From positions 682,001 through 746,000 of the forward strand of contig NZ_SLXS01000002.1 in NCBI RefSeq assembly GCF_004340785.1: DNA of 64,000 nucleotides. The letters run 5' to 3'. This DNA is from Tumebacillus sp. BK434. Lineage in GTDB: Bacteria > Bacillota > Bacilli > Tumebacillales > Tumebacillaceae. The notes under the pieces are model-generated. The model did not search any database and was not told the DNA's origin. It worked only from the letters and a program-made list of their open reading frames with translations. The translations under genes and the position numbers were made by a program. Positions 43,559-52,905 of this stretch are shown piece after piece. Positions within the stretch are counted from its first letter, which is position 1. Each line of letters begins with the position of its first letter.

Positions 43559-43927
43559 TTGAAGAAGAAGTTGCTAGTGGGTTGTGGAGCCTTTTTGATT
43601 TTGGTTGCGGGAGCATTCGTCTTTACTGTCTATTACTTCTTTTATTCGATGAACCGGTTGCCCGAGGGAGAGTACTTGAGCCAAACAACTTCCCCGAACA
43701 AGACGTATACAATCGAGTTTTACTTGGTCAACGGTGGAGCGACAACTGATTATAGCATCCGAGGAGAACTAGTAAACGCTGAAACGCAAGACCGCGATAA
43801 TATCTATTGGGAGTATCGTACCGAGAATGTAAAAGCTGTCTGGACTGACGACCATACAGTGATCATTAACGGGCACAAACTGGATGTGAGGAAAGAGAAG
43901 TACGATTGGCGAAGGGAAGAGAATTGA
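43559..43927 (+). CDS. DUF5412-like membrane-anchored protein
   Basis: A 122-residue protein with one N-terminal membrane helix (about 5-28) and a small domain outside: LPEGEYLSQTTSPNKTYTIE, YLVNGGATTDYSIRGEL, NIYWEYRTENVKAVW and VIINGHKLDVRKEKYDWR. The pattern matches DUF5412, a family of unknown function in Bacillales. TTG 43559 lies after GAAGGGGGAGAGG. Base composition is lower in GC than the SLH region. A lipoprotein gene follows closely. Confidence 0.8.
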   Translation: MKKKLLVGCGAFLILVAGAFVFTVYYFFYSMNRLPEGEYLSQTTSPNKTYTIEFYLVNGGATTDYSIRGELVNAETQDRDNIYWEYRTENVKAVWTDDHTVIINGHKLDVRKEKYDWRREEN

Positions 43928-43950
43928 CGAGTCGAAATGGAGGAGGTGCG

Positions 43951-44472
43951 ATGACCACGATGAATCGCAAAATTGGGATTTGTGTTTCATTGATGCTGCT
44001 TCCTTGGTTCGCTAGTGGTTGTGTATCATCAGAAGCTGATGTTCCAAAACATCAGGAACAGGTGACAGGGCCAGTGGTTCCATCAGCAGAAGAAGGGCGT
44101 AAATTTGCCATCAATGAGAAGTTAGTCACTAGCGTAAAAGAAACGGAAATCGTGTACACACGGTTTCTGGAATATGGCCCCCAATATTTGATGGTGCGAG
44201 GGGTGGATGCCGAAGGTCGAGAAAAGCTCATTTGGCTCAGCGGTAGCTCCTCTACGGGAATTCGAGTGATAACAGAAACATTTACAGAGTCCCTCCTCGC
44301 AGAGTCGAAAATCCGTGACTTAATGAAGGATCAGGGTGAAGTTGAAGAGATGTTCCTAGCACCGAATGATCGTGTGCAGGGAAAGGACAGGAATCAACCT
44401 TTGTGGTATGTGAAGTTTGAAGATCAACAAGTGGCCTATTTGAACCCCGTGACAGGTGAACAATTGAAATAA
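43951..44472 (+). CDS. Lipoprotein of unknown function
   Basis: A 173-residue lipoprotein: a signal sequence with lipobox FASGC (Cys at about 24) and a small extracellular domain (KLVTSVKETEIVYTRFLEYG, VRGVDAEGREKLIWLSGSSS, VKFEDQQVAYLNPVTGEQL). No family recognised. The ATG at 43951 follows GGAGGAGGTG. It lies 23 bases after the DUF5412 gene, so the two are probably co-transcribed. Confidence 0.72.
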   Translation: MTTMNRKIGICVSLMLLPWFASGCVSSEADVPKHQEQVTGPVVPSAEEGRKFAINEKLVTSVKETEIVYTRFLEYGPQYLMVRGVDAEGREKLIWLSGSSSTGIRVITETFTESLLAESKIRDLMKDQGEVEEMFLAPNDRVQGKDRNQPLWYVKFEDQQVAYLNPVTGEQLK

Positions 44473-44527
44473 TGGCGTGTTTGACAGTAATAGGATTTTC
44501 AACATGTCTATAGCTATTAGAAACGAG

Positions 44528-44560
44528 AAACCACCTACTCCACTGGGGTAGGTGGTTTTG
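44528..44560. terminator. Bidirectional terminator
   Basis: AACCACCTAC / GTAGGTGGTT between the lipoprotein gene and the minus-strand peptide gene. Confidence 0.75.
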
Positions 44561-44562
44561 GA

Positions 44563-44730
44563 TTAAACGGCGATAATCATAGGAATTCCAGGCTCATACT
44601 GTGAAACGGTAACACCCATTGGAATCCCCGGTTCATATTGTGCATGTTGCTGTGGCGCAGCCACGAAAATAGTTCCGACGAAGGCAAAGGCGAGTAACAA
44701 GATCGACAGTTTCTTTCTCATCGTTTTCAT
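44563..44730 (-). CDS. Secreted signalling pro-peptide (Phr-like) with two copies of QYEPGIPM
   Basis: A 55-residue pro-peptide. Residues 1-27 are a signal sequence (MKTMRKKLSILLLAFAFVGT...AA), followed by two copies of an eight-residue motif: QYEPGIPM at 31-38 and at 44-51, separated by GVTVS and followed by IIAV. Its ATG overlaps the stop codon of the upstream HTH-TPR regulator (ATGA, minus strand), as in Rap-Phr and other RRNPP pairs. The expected path is export, proteolytic release of a short peptide, re-import by an oligopeptide permease, and binding to the TPR domain. The mature form is not known; the repeats suggest one or two peptides per chain. Confidence 0.85.
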   Translation of the reverse strand: MKTMRKKLSILLLAFAFVGTIFVAAPQQHAQYEPGIPMGVTVSQYEPGIPMIIAV

Positions 44731-46040
44731 CGCTCCTTGTTATGTAACTGTCTGAACAAATTGTTACACTCTCTTTCCAGTTCCAGTGCTCGCTTGTATT
44801 CCTCAAGACCTTGGTATGAATCGACTGCGATTTGAAGAGAATCGATCTGTTCAGATATCAATCCAATTGTACCAAAGATATTAGCTGACTTTAAAGAGCA
44901 GGGAATTGCTTCATCATATTTTTCTTGTTTGTGGAGGCAATTGGCTAACGTCTGCAGGCAGTCTGCAGATTCAGGCGAGTTCTGGTATCCATGAATTTCA
45001 ACTAACGACATTGCCTTTTGAAGAGCATCATGTGCTTCGTCAAAGCGGTCTGATTTGAGGTGTACAGATGCGATTCTTGAATATACGAGAATGAGATTCG
45101 AATAATTCATCTCTTCTTCAAAAGGCTCAATACAATCTTCGAGTTGTTTGATTGCCAGTTCAGGATCTTCTATGGCAGTAACAGTTGAAGCAATCGTGCG
45201 TTGCACGATAAAAGAATAGTTTTTCAGATTCAGGCTATGAAAAATAATCTTGGCGTGATCGAAACACTCGACTGCATGCTGGAAATCATGCGCTTCCTTA
45301 TAAGTGATGCCTTGCTCATAGATTGTGATAGCGAGTTTCGAGAGTTCACCAGTCTGTCTAAAATAATCATGTGATGTTCTCAAATAAGGCATCGCTTGAT
45401 GAGCCAGTCCGACCTTCCGCAATGTCAAACCAACATTATAAGCGATCTTTGCAGTCAAAGCATTAATCGTAGGGAAGCGATTCGTATAGTCAAACGCTTT
45501 CCGATAGTTATAGTTGGCGTTGCTAAAATTCTGCATCTGGTTATACACATTCCCCACAGTATACCGCACCAACGCCAGCACATGCGCATCATCGTAATTC
45601 ACCGCCTCCAGCTCCTCCGCCAGTGGCAACAACTCCCCCAGGGCTTCATCATACCGAGATTGCTGGTACAAACACTCGCCCATCTCCACCGTCAGCTCAA
45701 TCGTCTCCGCCTGCGACAGATCCGACCTCCCGCGAAGCTTCACCAAAAGAGGTTCCGCTTCTGTCGGCTGCTTCGTCTCTAAATACACCTTCACCAGCTT
45801 CTGCAGACAAGCCTTCTCCATCTGCTCCACTTCATCTTCCACCAGCTCATGCAAAGGCACTTGCAACTTCCGCGCCAAATGCTGCAGCAACTCCACCGAC
45901 GCCGTATTCCGATCCCGCTCCAACTGGCTGATCATCGAGATCGTTACAAACCCGTCCGCAACCTCGCCCTGCGTCATCCCTTTCTCCAAGCGAAGGCGTT
46001 TAATCTTCTGACCAATCGTCTCGACCATCCCGGTTTCCAC
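44727..46040 (-). CDS. HTH-TPR (RRNPP-type) peptide-responsive transcriptional regulator
   Basis: A 437-residue regulator. An N-terminal XRE-type HTH (about 8-63; IGQKIKRLRLEKGMTQGEVA, ISMISQLERDRNTASVELLQ) is followed by tandem TPR helices to the end. The GTG at 46040 lies nine bases after GGAGG; the frame is open further upstream but no binding site is found there. Peptide binding to TPRs normally switches DNA binding. The gene's stop codon overlaps the start of a Phr-like pro-peptide. It is transcribed divergently from a second HTH-TPR gene at 46285. Confidence 0.92.
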   Translation of the reverse strand: METGMVETIGQKIKRLRLEKGMTQGEVADGFVTISMISQLERDRNTASVELLQHLARKLQVPLHELVEDEVEQMEKACLQKLVKVYLETKQPTEAEPLLVKLRGRSDLSQAETIELTVEMGECLYQQSRYDEALGELLPLAEELEAVNYDDAHVLALVRYTVGNVYNQMQNFSNANYNYRKAFDYTNRFPTINALTAKIAYNVGLTLRKVGLAHQAMPYLRTSHDYFRQTGELSKLAITIYEQGITYKEAHDFQHAVECFDHAKIIFHSLNLKNYSFIVQRTIASTVTAIEDPELAIKQLEDCIEPFEEEMNYSNLILVYSRIASVHLKSDRFDEAHDALQKAMSLVEIHGYQNSPESADCLQTLANCLHKQEKYDEAIPCSLKSANIFGTIGLISEQIDSLQIAVDSYQGLEEYKRALELERECNNLFRQLHNKER

Positions 46041-46284
46041 AGCATCTAACCTCCGTTTCTCCACTTGCAATAAATCTAGTATATACCACGTTGTAAACAA
46101 AGTGGATACAAAAACTAAACAACCTCTCACAAACATCGAATAAATTTCATAACTACCATTTCCAAAGTACAGTCGATTAATTCTTGTGTCCAAGGAAATC
46201 AATTTTCTATACTGACTTTAGTAAAAGCTTCCAAGCGAACAAATAGATAAAACTTATAAATCTACCCGTCAGGAGTGAAATAAC

Positions 46285-47574
46285 ATGTATTCACTTGGTC
46301 AAAAGATCAAACACCTGCGCCTGCAAAAACGCATGACCCAGATCGAGCTCGCCAAACAGCTCTGCACCCCCAGCATGATCTCCCAGATCGAATCCGACCG
46401 CGCCCGCCCGTCCTATAAAATCTTATACGGCCTCGCCGACCGACTCGAAGTGCCGCTCGAGCATCTCCTAACGGACGTAGACCTGAACCAAGAGTTCATC
46501 AGCACATATAAAATGGCCAAAGCCATGGTCTCCGCCCAAGACTACACAGCCGCCATCCCTTTCCTCGAACGGTTGAAAGACACAACCCAAGCCCAGATCC
46601 CGGAGACCGACATCCTTTTTGACCTGGCCGAATGCTACATCCATACGCACCGCCATGCCGACGCCGACAACATCCTCAGCCACATCCTTGAAATGGCGTT
46701 CCTCAAAAACGACAGCCATTTATCCGCCCGCGTCTACAGCAGTCTAGGGCGTCTTGAACTAAACAACAAACGCTACCAACTCGCCGCCTATCATTGGCAC
46801 AAAGCCTACGACGAGTCCAACAAAATGGAAGAGCCCGACATTTACCTGCAAGCGCGAATACTCTACGATCTTGGCACTGCTTATTTCAAATCAGGCAAAC
46901 TCCATGACGCACTCGACTACTACGGCAGATCCTCCGCCCTCTACGACAAAATGGACAGCCTGCAAGAGATGGGCAACGTCTACCTCAACCTCGGGATCTC
47001 CTACCACAAACTCAACGACCTCGAAAAAGCAGCCGAATACTCCGAAAAAGCCGTCCACATCTACGAAAGCCTCAACAACATCGTCATGACGGTCAAACTC
47101 CAAGCCACCTGCGCCGTCCTCTACGGCCAGAGCGGCCGGGAAGCCGAAGCGATCTCCATGCTGCAGGGTGCCGTCACCAATCTCCTCACCCTCGGCAAGC
47201 AAGAAGAGGCGGGCATGACATCAGTGGAGCTGGCGACCCTGTTGCTCCAGCAAAATGACCTCCACGCCGCCGAAGAAGCCTGCTACCAAGCCCGCAAACT
47301 CCTCCCCGAACTCCACATCTACCAAGCCCGCGTCCATCGTCTGTACGGCCGCATCGCCGTCCAGAACGGACACCGCGAAGAAGCCATCCGCCGCTTCCAA
47401 AAGTCGGCCGACCGCTTCAAACATACGGATGAGTTAGGCGAGTGGGGCGATACGATGAGCGAGCTTGCGGAGTTGTATAAAAACGAAGGGGATCTGAAAA
47501 CCGCGGTGGGCGTCATGCAAGAAATCCGAGGGTATACGAGACAAGCGATGTTGAAACGGGGCATTGCGTTATAA
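46285..47574 (+). CDS. HTH-TPR (RRNPP-type) regulator without adjacent peptide
   Basis: A 429-residue regulator: XRE HTH (LGQKIKHLRLQKRMTQIELA, about 4-23, then PSMISQIESDRARPSYKILY) followed by TPR repeats. It is a paralogue of the 44727 gene and is divergent from it across about 240 bases. No pro-peptide follows: the stop is directly followed by a terminator. It may respond to the peptide of its neighbour, to an unlinked one, or to another ligand. AGGAGTG precedes the ATG. Confidence 0.9.
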   Translation: MYSLGQKIKHLRLQKRMTQIELAKQLCTPSMISQIESDRARPSYKILYGLADRLEVPLEHLLTDVDLNQEFISTYKMAKAMVSAQDYTAAIPFLERLKDTTQAQIPETDILFDLAECYIHTHRHADADNILSHILEMAFLKNDSHLSARVYSSLGRLELNNKRYQLAAYHWHKAYDESNKMEEPDIYLQARILYDLGTAYFKSGKLHDALDYYGRSSALYDKMDSLQEMGNVYLNLGISYHKLNDLEKAAEYSEKAVHIYESLNNIVMTVKLQATCAVLYGQSGREAEAISMLQGAVTNLLTLGKQEEAGMTSVELATLLLQQNDLHAAEEACYQARKLLPELHIYQARVHRLYGRIAVQNGHREEAIRRFQKSADRFKHTDELGEWGDTMSELAELYKNEGDLKTAVGVMQEIRGYTRQAMLKRGIAL

Positions 47575-47581
47575 ACGAAAT

Positions 47582-47614
47582 GAAAGCCTGACACTCTAAC
47601 TGTCAGGCTTTCTT
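47582..47614 (+). terminator. Intrinsic terminator
   Basis: GAAAGCCTGACA / TGTCAGGCTTTC with a seven-base loop, directly after the orphan HTH-TPR gene. Confidence 0.8.
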
Positions 47615-47777
47615 CATGTCCGTAGTAGATTGCTCAGGAAGAGAACAATCAATCTTCCAATTTGAAATATCCTCAAGTTCAGATAAATAAAGCATACACG
47701 TTTCTGAGTGACAAAACCTGTCAGACTTTTTGTTATACTAAATCTAATAGTAAGCAAGAGATAAAGGAGTAGTAGGA

Positions 47778-48101
47778 ATGCCCACTTATAATAAACTTGT
47801 ACGTGACCGTATCATCGAAATCATTGAAACGAGTGGTCGCACCCCGAAACATCATGTATTAGATGACGAAGGTTACAAAAGCCAGCTTCGCATCAAACTT
47901 CAAGAAGAGTTGCAGGAATACCTTACAGCCGAAGAGTCAACAGACAGCGTAGAAGAACTTGCCGATCTTTTAGAGATCATCTTTGCTTTAGGAAAAGTAC
48001 ACGGAGCATCCGAATCAGACTTACTGGCTGTCCGTGCGAAAAAAGCAGAGGAACGCGGAGGTTTTGAAAAGCGACTGTTTTTAGAGAGGGTTGAAGAATA
48101 A
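47778..48101 (+). CDS. MazG-superfamily nucleotide pyrophosphohydrolase-like protein
   Basis: A 107-residue all-helical protein: NKLVRDRIIEIIETSGRTPK, KLQEELQEYL and EELADLLEIIFALG give the EExxE ... ExxD metal-binding pattern of the MazG/HisE superfamily. Small proteins of this kind are usually annotated phosphoribosyl-ATP pyrophosphohydrolase-like and may clear nucleotides or act in defence. ATAAAGGAG precedes the ATG. It ends just before the McrB-like gene, with which it probably forms an operon. Confidence 0.87.
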   Translation: MPTYNKLVRDRIIEIIETSGRTPKHHVLDDEGYKSQLRIKLQEELQEYLTAEESTDSVEELADLLEIIFALGKVHGASESDLLAVRAKKAEERGGFEKRLFLERVEE

Positions 48102-48105
48102 GGTG

Positions 48106-50304
48106 ATGAGCCTGCCAATTGTCCTGAAAGATCTATTCAAACTGCGTAACAAAACATACAAAATGGTGCTTATCTTGTCTCTGCTTGATCATATGGATTC
48201 TGCAACGGGGGTAGCGCGTTATTCAAAGGTACGAGAAAGCTTTGCGTCATTTTATAGAAGTAGGGAAGAGCAGGGGCTTCCTGTAGAGGAACCATTGAAA
48301 GAGATGTTGAGCTGGGGGGAAGCAACTCTCGGTCAACTAAATGACGTGCTTGAGTCTCCAATCCATGCCTTAAAGCGTGTAATCGAGGTTGACAAGGGAG
48401 CGGATATTATCCGCTTTCGGACAGAGGCATGGATGGAAATGAACATCAACGTGATTGGATATCTTCGACAAGAAGCGGAACAAGAACTTGAGCAAGAGAT
48501 TAACAAAATGGAATCGTCTGTGCTGCATGATCTGTTGGAGAAAGTGTTGCGGGAGTATCCAAGGGCAACACCGGCCAAGAGAATAGATCATACGATTGTT
48601 GTAGATGTGATTGAGAAGCAGATTCCTGGGAAACTTGCAGATCTCAATTTCTTCAGATTTAATTCCTATAAGATTAAGGGTTCGGCAGGTCGACCTAACA
48701 TGGCCGTTCTGCCTTGGGTAGCGATACTAGACACTCGAATAACGGATACGACAATGCAAGGGTACTACATTTGCTATCTCTTTTCTAAGGATCGAATCCA
48801 TCTCACGCTGAAACACAGTGATCAACCAGTCAAAGATTTCAAAGCTGATGGTCGAGCACATTTGAAAGTAATCGTGAAAAATCTTCGAAACAAGCTCCAC
48901 CTTGAGGGGTTTGAAAAAACGGATCTGGTCGATGAAGATGAGAAGTATTCTGAGTCCGATTATAGGAATTGGGTCATCGCTCACAAAAGCTACGATAAGG
49001 GAGCTGTTCCCGAAGAGCAGCAGATCAAACGTGACCTTTTCGAACTCGTGACAGCTTATAAAGAACTGGTAGATCAGGAGGTTGGAGTGGCAGACAGACC
49101 GCAATCACAGCAGCTTCAAAAAATTGAAGACAAAAATGTAATGAAGACCCTCAGCAACATCAAGCAATATATTAAGCAGCAAGGGTTTTCCTATCCTGAC
49201 TTACTGATCGAGAACTTTTATCTTTCTTTGAAATCTAAGCCGTTCGTGATCCTTGCAGGGATATCCGGAACAGGGAAGACGAAGCTAGTGAAGCTGTTCG
49301 CAGAAGCAGTAGGTGCGACGAGAGATAACGCCCAATTCGAGTTAATTCCTGTGCGACCGGACTGGAGCGACCCGTCTGATCTAATCGGCTATCGCGACAT
49401 AGCGGGGGAGTTTGTGAAAGGGCGCCTGACTGAAGTATTGGAACGAGCTTCAAACCCAGAGAACCAAGCAAAAACTTATTTTATCTGTCTGGATGAAATG
49501 AACCTCGCCCGCGTCGAGCATTATTTCAGCGATCTCCTCAGCTTGATGGAAACGCAAGAGTGGGTCGAAGACGAAAACGATACCAAACGCATCACGACAG
49601 GAAAAGTAGTCACCCTGAAATGCGAGGAAGGGGACGTAGACCTTTGCATCCCGGAAAACGTCTACATCATCGGCACCGTCAACATGGATGAGACGACACA
49701 TCCGTTTAGCAAAAAGGTACTCGACCGCGCGAATACAATTGAGTTCAATCATATTGAGTTAATGGATCTATACGACAACACGACTGGAATTGAGGGCGAT
49801 GCCGAAGTCTGTCAAGTCCACCAATCCTTCCTTCGAAGCGACTATCTCAACATCAAAGATGCTCAGGAGTATCATCCATATCTGAAAGCAAGCGTTGAGA
49901 GACTCGCCAAAGTCAACAAAATACTTGAGCAAATCAATGCCCATGTGGGCTACCGGATTCGCGACGCGATTTGCTTCTATTTAACTTACAACAAGCGATT
50001 CGGGCTTCTCGATGAATCGGATGCATTTGACATCCAACTGTGTCAGAAGATTCTTCCTCGGATTCAGGGGAGCAGTCAAAGTGTGAGAAACACTCTGGTC
50101 GAACTCCTCAACTTCACAACGAAAGACGTTAGGAAATACAAAGCTGACCATCTCATGGAAGAAGACTCCGAACTGTACAACCTCGTCTTCGGAACGGATG
50201 AAACTCGCTTTGACAGCTTTGCCTACAAGCAGAGTTCACAAAAAATTGCATTCATGCTCCGGAGGTTAGAAGAGGATGGATTCACCTCGTTCTGGCTCGC
50301 GTAG
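48106..50304 (+). CDS. McrB-like AAA+ GTPase of a type IV restriction system
   Basis: About 732 residues. The N-terminal third has an MrcB_N/DUF3578-like DNA-binding region (about 140-320; DLNFFRFNSYKIKGSAGRPN, LAVLPWVAILD-like). The AAA+ domain has Walker A AGISGTGKTKLV (about 384-395), Walker B CLDEMNLARVEHYFSDLLSL, and a sensor segment GTVNMDETTHPFSKKVLDRA. In McrBC systems the B protein recognises DNA and powers translocation with GTP, and McrC cuts. Start choices are ATG 48106, GTG 48103 and TTG 48091. It overlaps the next gene by 29 bases. Confidence 0.9.
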   Translation: MSLPIVLKDLFKLRNKTYKMVLILSLLDHMDSATGVARYSKVRESFASFYRSREEQGLPVEEPLKEMLSWGEATLGQLNDVLESPIHALKRVIEVDKGADIIRFRTEAWMEMNINVIGYLRQEAEQELEQEINKMESSVLHDLLEKVLREYPRATPAKRIDHTIVVDVIEKQIPGKLADLNFFRFNSYKIKGSAGRPNMAVLPWVAILDTRITDTTMQGYYICYLFSKDRIHLTLKHSDQPVKDFKADGRAHLKVIVKNLRNKLHLEGFEKTDLVDEDEKYSESDYRNWVIAHKSYDKGAVPEEQQIKRDLFELVTAYKELVDQEVGVADRPQSQQLQKIEDKNVMKTLSNIKQYIKQQGFSYPDLLIENFYLSLKSKPFVILAGISGTGKTKLVKLFAEAVGATRDNAQFELIPVRPDWSDPSDLIGYRDIAGEFVKGRLTEVLERASNPENQAKTYFICLDEMNLARVEHYFSDLLSLMETQEWVEDENDTKRITTGKVVTLKCEEGDVDLCIPENVYIIGTVNMDETTHPFSKKVLDRANTIEFNHIELMDLYDNTTGIEGDAEVCQVHQSFLRSDYLNIKDAQEYHPYLKASVERLAKVNKILEQINAHVGYRIRDAICFYLTYNKRFGLLDESDAFDIQLCQKILPRIQGSSQSVRNTLVELLNFTTKDVRKYKADHLMEEDSELYNLVFGTDETRFDSFAYKQSSQKIAFMLRRLEEDGFTSFWLA

Positions 50305-52189
50305 GAATCATGATGAAACGTTGCTGTTGGTCGAAACGAACTTGTTCAATCTCTATTTAATAGGCAAACCGTTTCACCCAACTGTCGAAGCCCTTCAACT
50401 CCACCGGGATGAAGATGCCTGGGTGGATGCAGCCATCTCCGTTGTACCTGTCTCCGGACGGGTCGAGATTGAGAAGAAGCAACTCTTTTCACCGATGACG
50501 GGACAGCTTGAGGATCTAGACTCTCATCGAGCATTACCCTGTTTCTATGAGCACCAAGGGTACGAGGTCTTGATTGAAAAGAATACGGATGTACAACTAG
50601 AGTTCTATCACCAAGACCATGCGTTACGCCAAACTATTAAGCCGCGTGGGAGATATACACTCTCGGGCGTGCTCAATTTTCGAAATGAAGTAGGGTACAC
50701 CGACTTTGAAATACGTCTTGCAGGGGAGTCTGTCCTAAAAGTCCAACTCGAAATTTTCCCCTCCAAAATGGACTACAAAAAAGACTACGAAGCCATCCGC
50801 GACGATGTGAACCGGCAAGTGCATAACCTCGCGTTTGACTTCATGCGAAAGACTTACAGTACCGCCGGTGTACGCAACACACAAAGCCAAAGTCTGACCG
50901 AGTTCTTCTCACTGCTCAGGCCGCATTTTGATGAACTGGTCCGAGCGGTGGAACGAATCGAGAAGATGCCGCACCACCGGTTAGAGAAGGACAACCGCGT
51001 AGTGTCCGCAGACAAAGTCAAACGAGCAGGCAAGGAGAATATCTCCTACCTCTCGAAACGACCGCATCTGCTCGCCAAACATGATCAAGGAGTCATCAAA
51101 ATCGGAGCAGAGCGGTACCATCCTGCCAAGTTGATCGAGACCAAACGGCGAACCAGTTATGATACGGCTGAAAACCGTTTTGTGCGCTGGGCACTCACCC
51201 GAATATTGGATCGTCTCAAATCACTCCGCAATGGAGTCTCGGGCAAGAGCTACAATCGGCGTAATGGACTGTCACCCGCTCAAAAGGACAAGTTAGGGCT
51301 CATTGATCGCTATCAGAAGCAAGTAGACCGCCTGCTTCGGCTCGACTTCTTACAAGAGGTCGGAGAGATGCGTCACATGTCGCTCACGCTCGTCCTGCAA
51401 ATGGCACCGGGATATCGCGACGTGTATCGTCTTTACTTGTTGTTGACAAAAGGGCTCTCTCTGCAAGGCGATTTCTACCAGATGTCGCTCAAAGACGTGG
51501 CTCAGCTTTATGAATACTGGTGCTTCCTGAAGATCCATGAGCTGTTGAAAGCAAAATACGATCTGGTTTCACAAAACATCCTCCGTGTGGATCGCAAAGG
51601 TGTATTTGTACGTCTGGACAAAAAGCGAAGCGCCAGCGTCACCTTCCGCAATCCGCAGAACGGGGAAAGATTCACGCTGTTCTATAATGCCTTGCCCAAA
51701 GGGGACATCTCACGAAACCACCCGACCTTGTCCCAAAAGCCGGACAACGTCTTTGCACTCAAAAAGCACAACTCCCCTATCGAATACAAATACGTTTTCG
51801 ATGCAAAGTACCGTCTCAACCCAGCCTACAGCGGCACCGATTATCAAAGCTGGTACAAAACGCCGGGGCCGGAGGAAGAGGACATCAACACCATGCACCG
51901 CTATCGGGATGCGATCCTGAGTGAAGAAGGCGGAAGTTTTGAGCGAAGCATGTTCGGTGCCTATGTACTGTTTCCGTACCATAACGAAGCTGAATTTGCC
52001 GAACACCATTTTTACAAGAGCATCAAGAAGGTGAACATCGGCGCGCTGCCATTTCTGCCCAACTCGACGGAGCTTATGGAGCAGTTCTTGGATGACCTGA
52101 TCAACGACACACCGGAACAAGCATTCGAGCGTTCTCTTTCTCAGCGTGGAAGTGCAGCTTACTATACTAACAAACTCTCTCAAGAATAG
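50276..52189 (+). CDS. McrC-like nuclease subunit (DUF2357 / PD-(D/E)XK)
   Basis: A 637-residue protein of the DUF2357 group that pairs with McrB-like ATPases. The beta-rich N terminus (to about 290) is followed by a helical middle and a PD-(D/E)XK nuclease domain (about 480-600) with PIEYKYVFDAKYRLNP carrying the D-x-K core. The protein is the predicted nuclease of a McrBC-like type IV restriction system against modified or foreign DNA. It overlaps the McrB-like gene by 29 bases. No S-like specificity or methylase gene is present, as expected for type IV. Confidence 0.87.
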   Translation: MDSPRSGSRRNHDETLLLVETNLFNLYLIGKPFHPTVEALQLHRDEDAWVDAAISVVPVSGRVEIEKKQLFSPMTGQLEDLDSHRALPCFYEHQGYEVLIEKNTDVQLEFYHQDHALRQTIKPRGRYTLSGVLNFRNEVGYTDFEIRLAGESVLKVQLEIFPSKMDYKKDYEAIRDDVNRQVHNLAFDFMRKTYSTAGVRNTQSQSLTEFFSLLRPHFDELVRAVERIEKMPHHRLEKDNRVVSADKVKRAGKENISYLSKRPHLLAKHDQGVIKIGAERYHPAKLIETKRRTSYDTAENRFVRWALTRILDRLKSLRNGVSGKSYNRRNGLSPAQKDKLGLIDRYQKQVDRLLRLDFLQEVGEMRHMSLTLVLQMAPGYRDVYRLYLLLTKGLSLQGDFYQMSLKDVAQLYEYWCFLKIHELLKAKYDLVSQNILRVDRKGVFVRLDKKRSASVTFRNPQNGERFTLFYNALPKGDISRNHPTLSQKPDNVFALKKHNSPIEYKYVFDAKYRLNPAYSGTDYQSWYKTPGPEEEDINTMHRYRDAILSEEGGSFERSMFGAYVLFPYHNEAEFAEHHFYKSIKKVNIGALPFLPNSTELMEQFLDDLINDTPEQAFERSLSQRGSAAYYTNKLSQE

Positions 52190-52276
52190 TCTCATTCCTG
52201 TGAGACGTACAAACACCCAAGCATCCCTCCGCACATACACTACAAGGACATTTGACCTTGGGAGGTATTGCGAAAG

Positions 52277-52585
52277 ATGCAATATACAGTGAGACCGGGC
52301 GACAATCTGTACGCGATCGCAGCGCGTTTTGGCGTGCCTGTGCAGACGATCATGGCGGCCAATAACATCATCAATCCGCTGCTACTTTTCGCAGGACAGA
52401 CGCTTTTCATCCCGGTCGGGCAAGGTGGACCCGTTCCGGCACCTGGCCCAGGGTATCCACCACCGGGATTAGGTGTAGGCGGGCTGCTGCCGCAGCGCGT
52501 GGAGCGGCTGGAGCGTCAGGTGGAACGCCAACAGCGGGAGATCAATGAGCTGGAACGCCGGGTGCGTCGCTTGGAGCGTCCGTAA
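52277..52585 (+). CDS. LysM domain protein
   Basis: A 102-residue protein: one LysM domain at 1-46 (YTVRPGDNLYAIAARFGVPV, IMAANNIINPLLLFAGQTLF), a Pro/Gly-rich linker and a charged C-terminal helix (PQRVERLERQVERQQREINE...RLERP) that looks like a coiled coil. There is no signal peptide, as in several spore-associated LysM proteins of Bacillales. The ATG at 52277 is preferred (GGGAGG at 52260-52265). Confidence 0.85.
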   Translation: MQYTVRPGDNLYAIAARFGVPVQTIMAANNIINPLLLFAGQTLFIPVGQGGPVPAPGPGYPPPGLGVGGLLPQRVERLERQVERQQREINELERRVRRLERP

Positions 52586-52602
52586 ATGAATAGAGGTATA
52601 GA

Positions 52603-52637
52603 AAGAAAGCCGAGCTCTTTGCAGCTCGGTTTTCTTT
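52603..52637 (+). terminator. Intrinsic terminator
   Basis: AAAGCCGAGCT / AGCTCGGTTTT with a six-base loop and T-rich tail. Confidence 0.8.
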
Positions 52638-52905
52638 TGTTAGTTAGTAGGGTGCTTTAAGGTAATACAATCACTTCGCCACCGGCTCCAAGGACACAGC
52701 GTTAACATGCAAAGCGACCTCTACGGGCGTACCCTGAGCGACACGACAAGCCGGAGGATGCCTACTCCTTTAAAAGATGTGTCGCAGATTGACTGTTTGG
52801 AACTTTCTGTTAGACTTGTATTTATTTGAACCTTAGAAATTCCGTGTACTAAATATGAAGTAAACGTGGAAAGTGGAGAACTATATGAAGTTGGGGTGAC
52901 CAGCG
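52638..52905 (+). other. Intergenic stretch with no recognised gene
   Basis: About 270 bases (320 from the last stop codon) with only short frames broken by stops. At its end, the bases before the next gene (52876-52899) encode ENYMKLG followed by TGA. The same ending recurs before the second paralogue (53628-53648), marking the edge of a duplicated unit. Confidence 0.5.
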
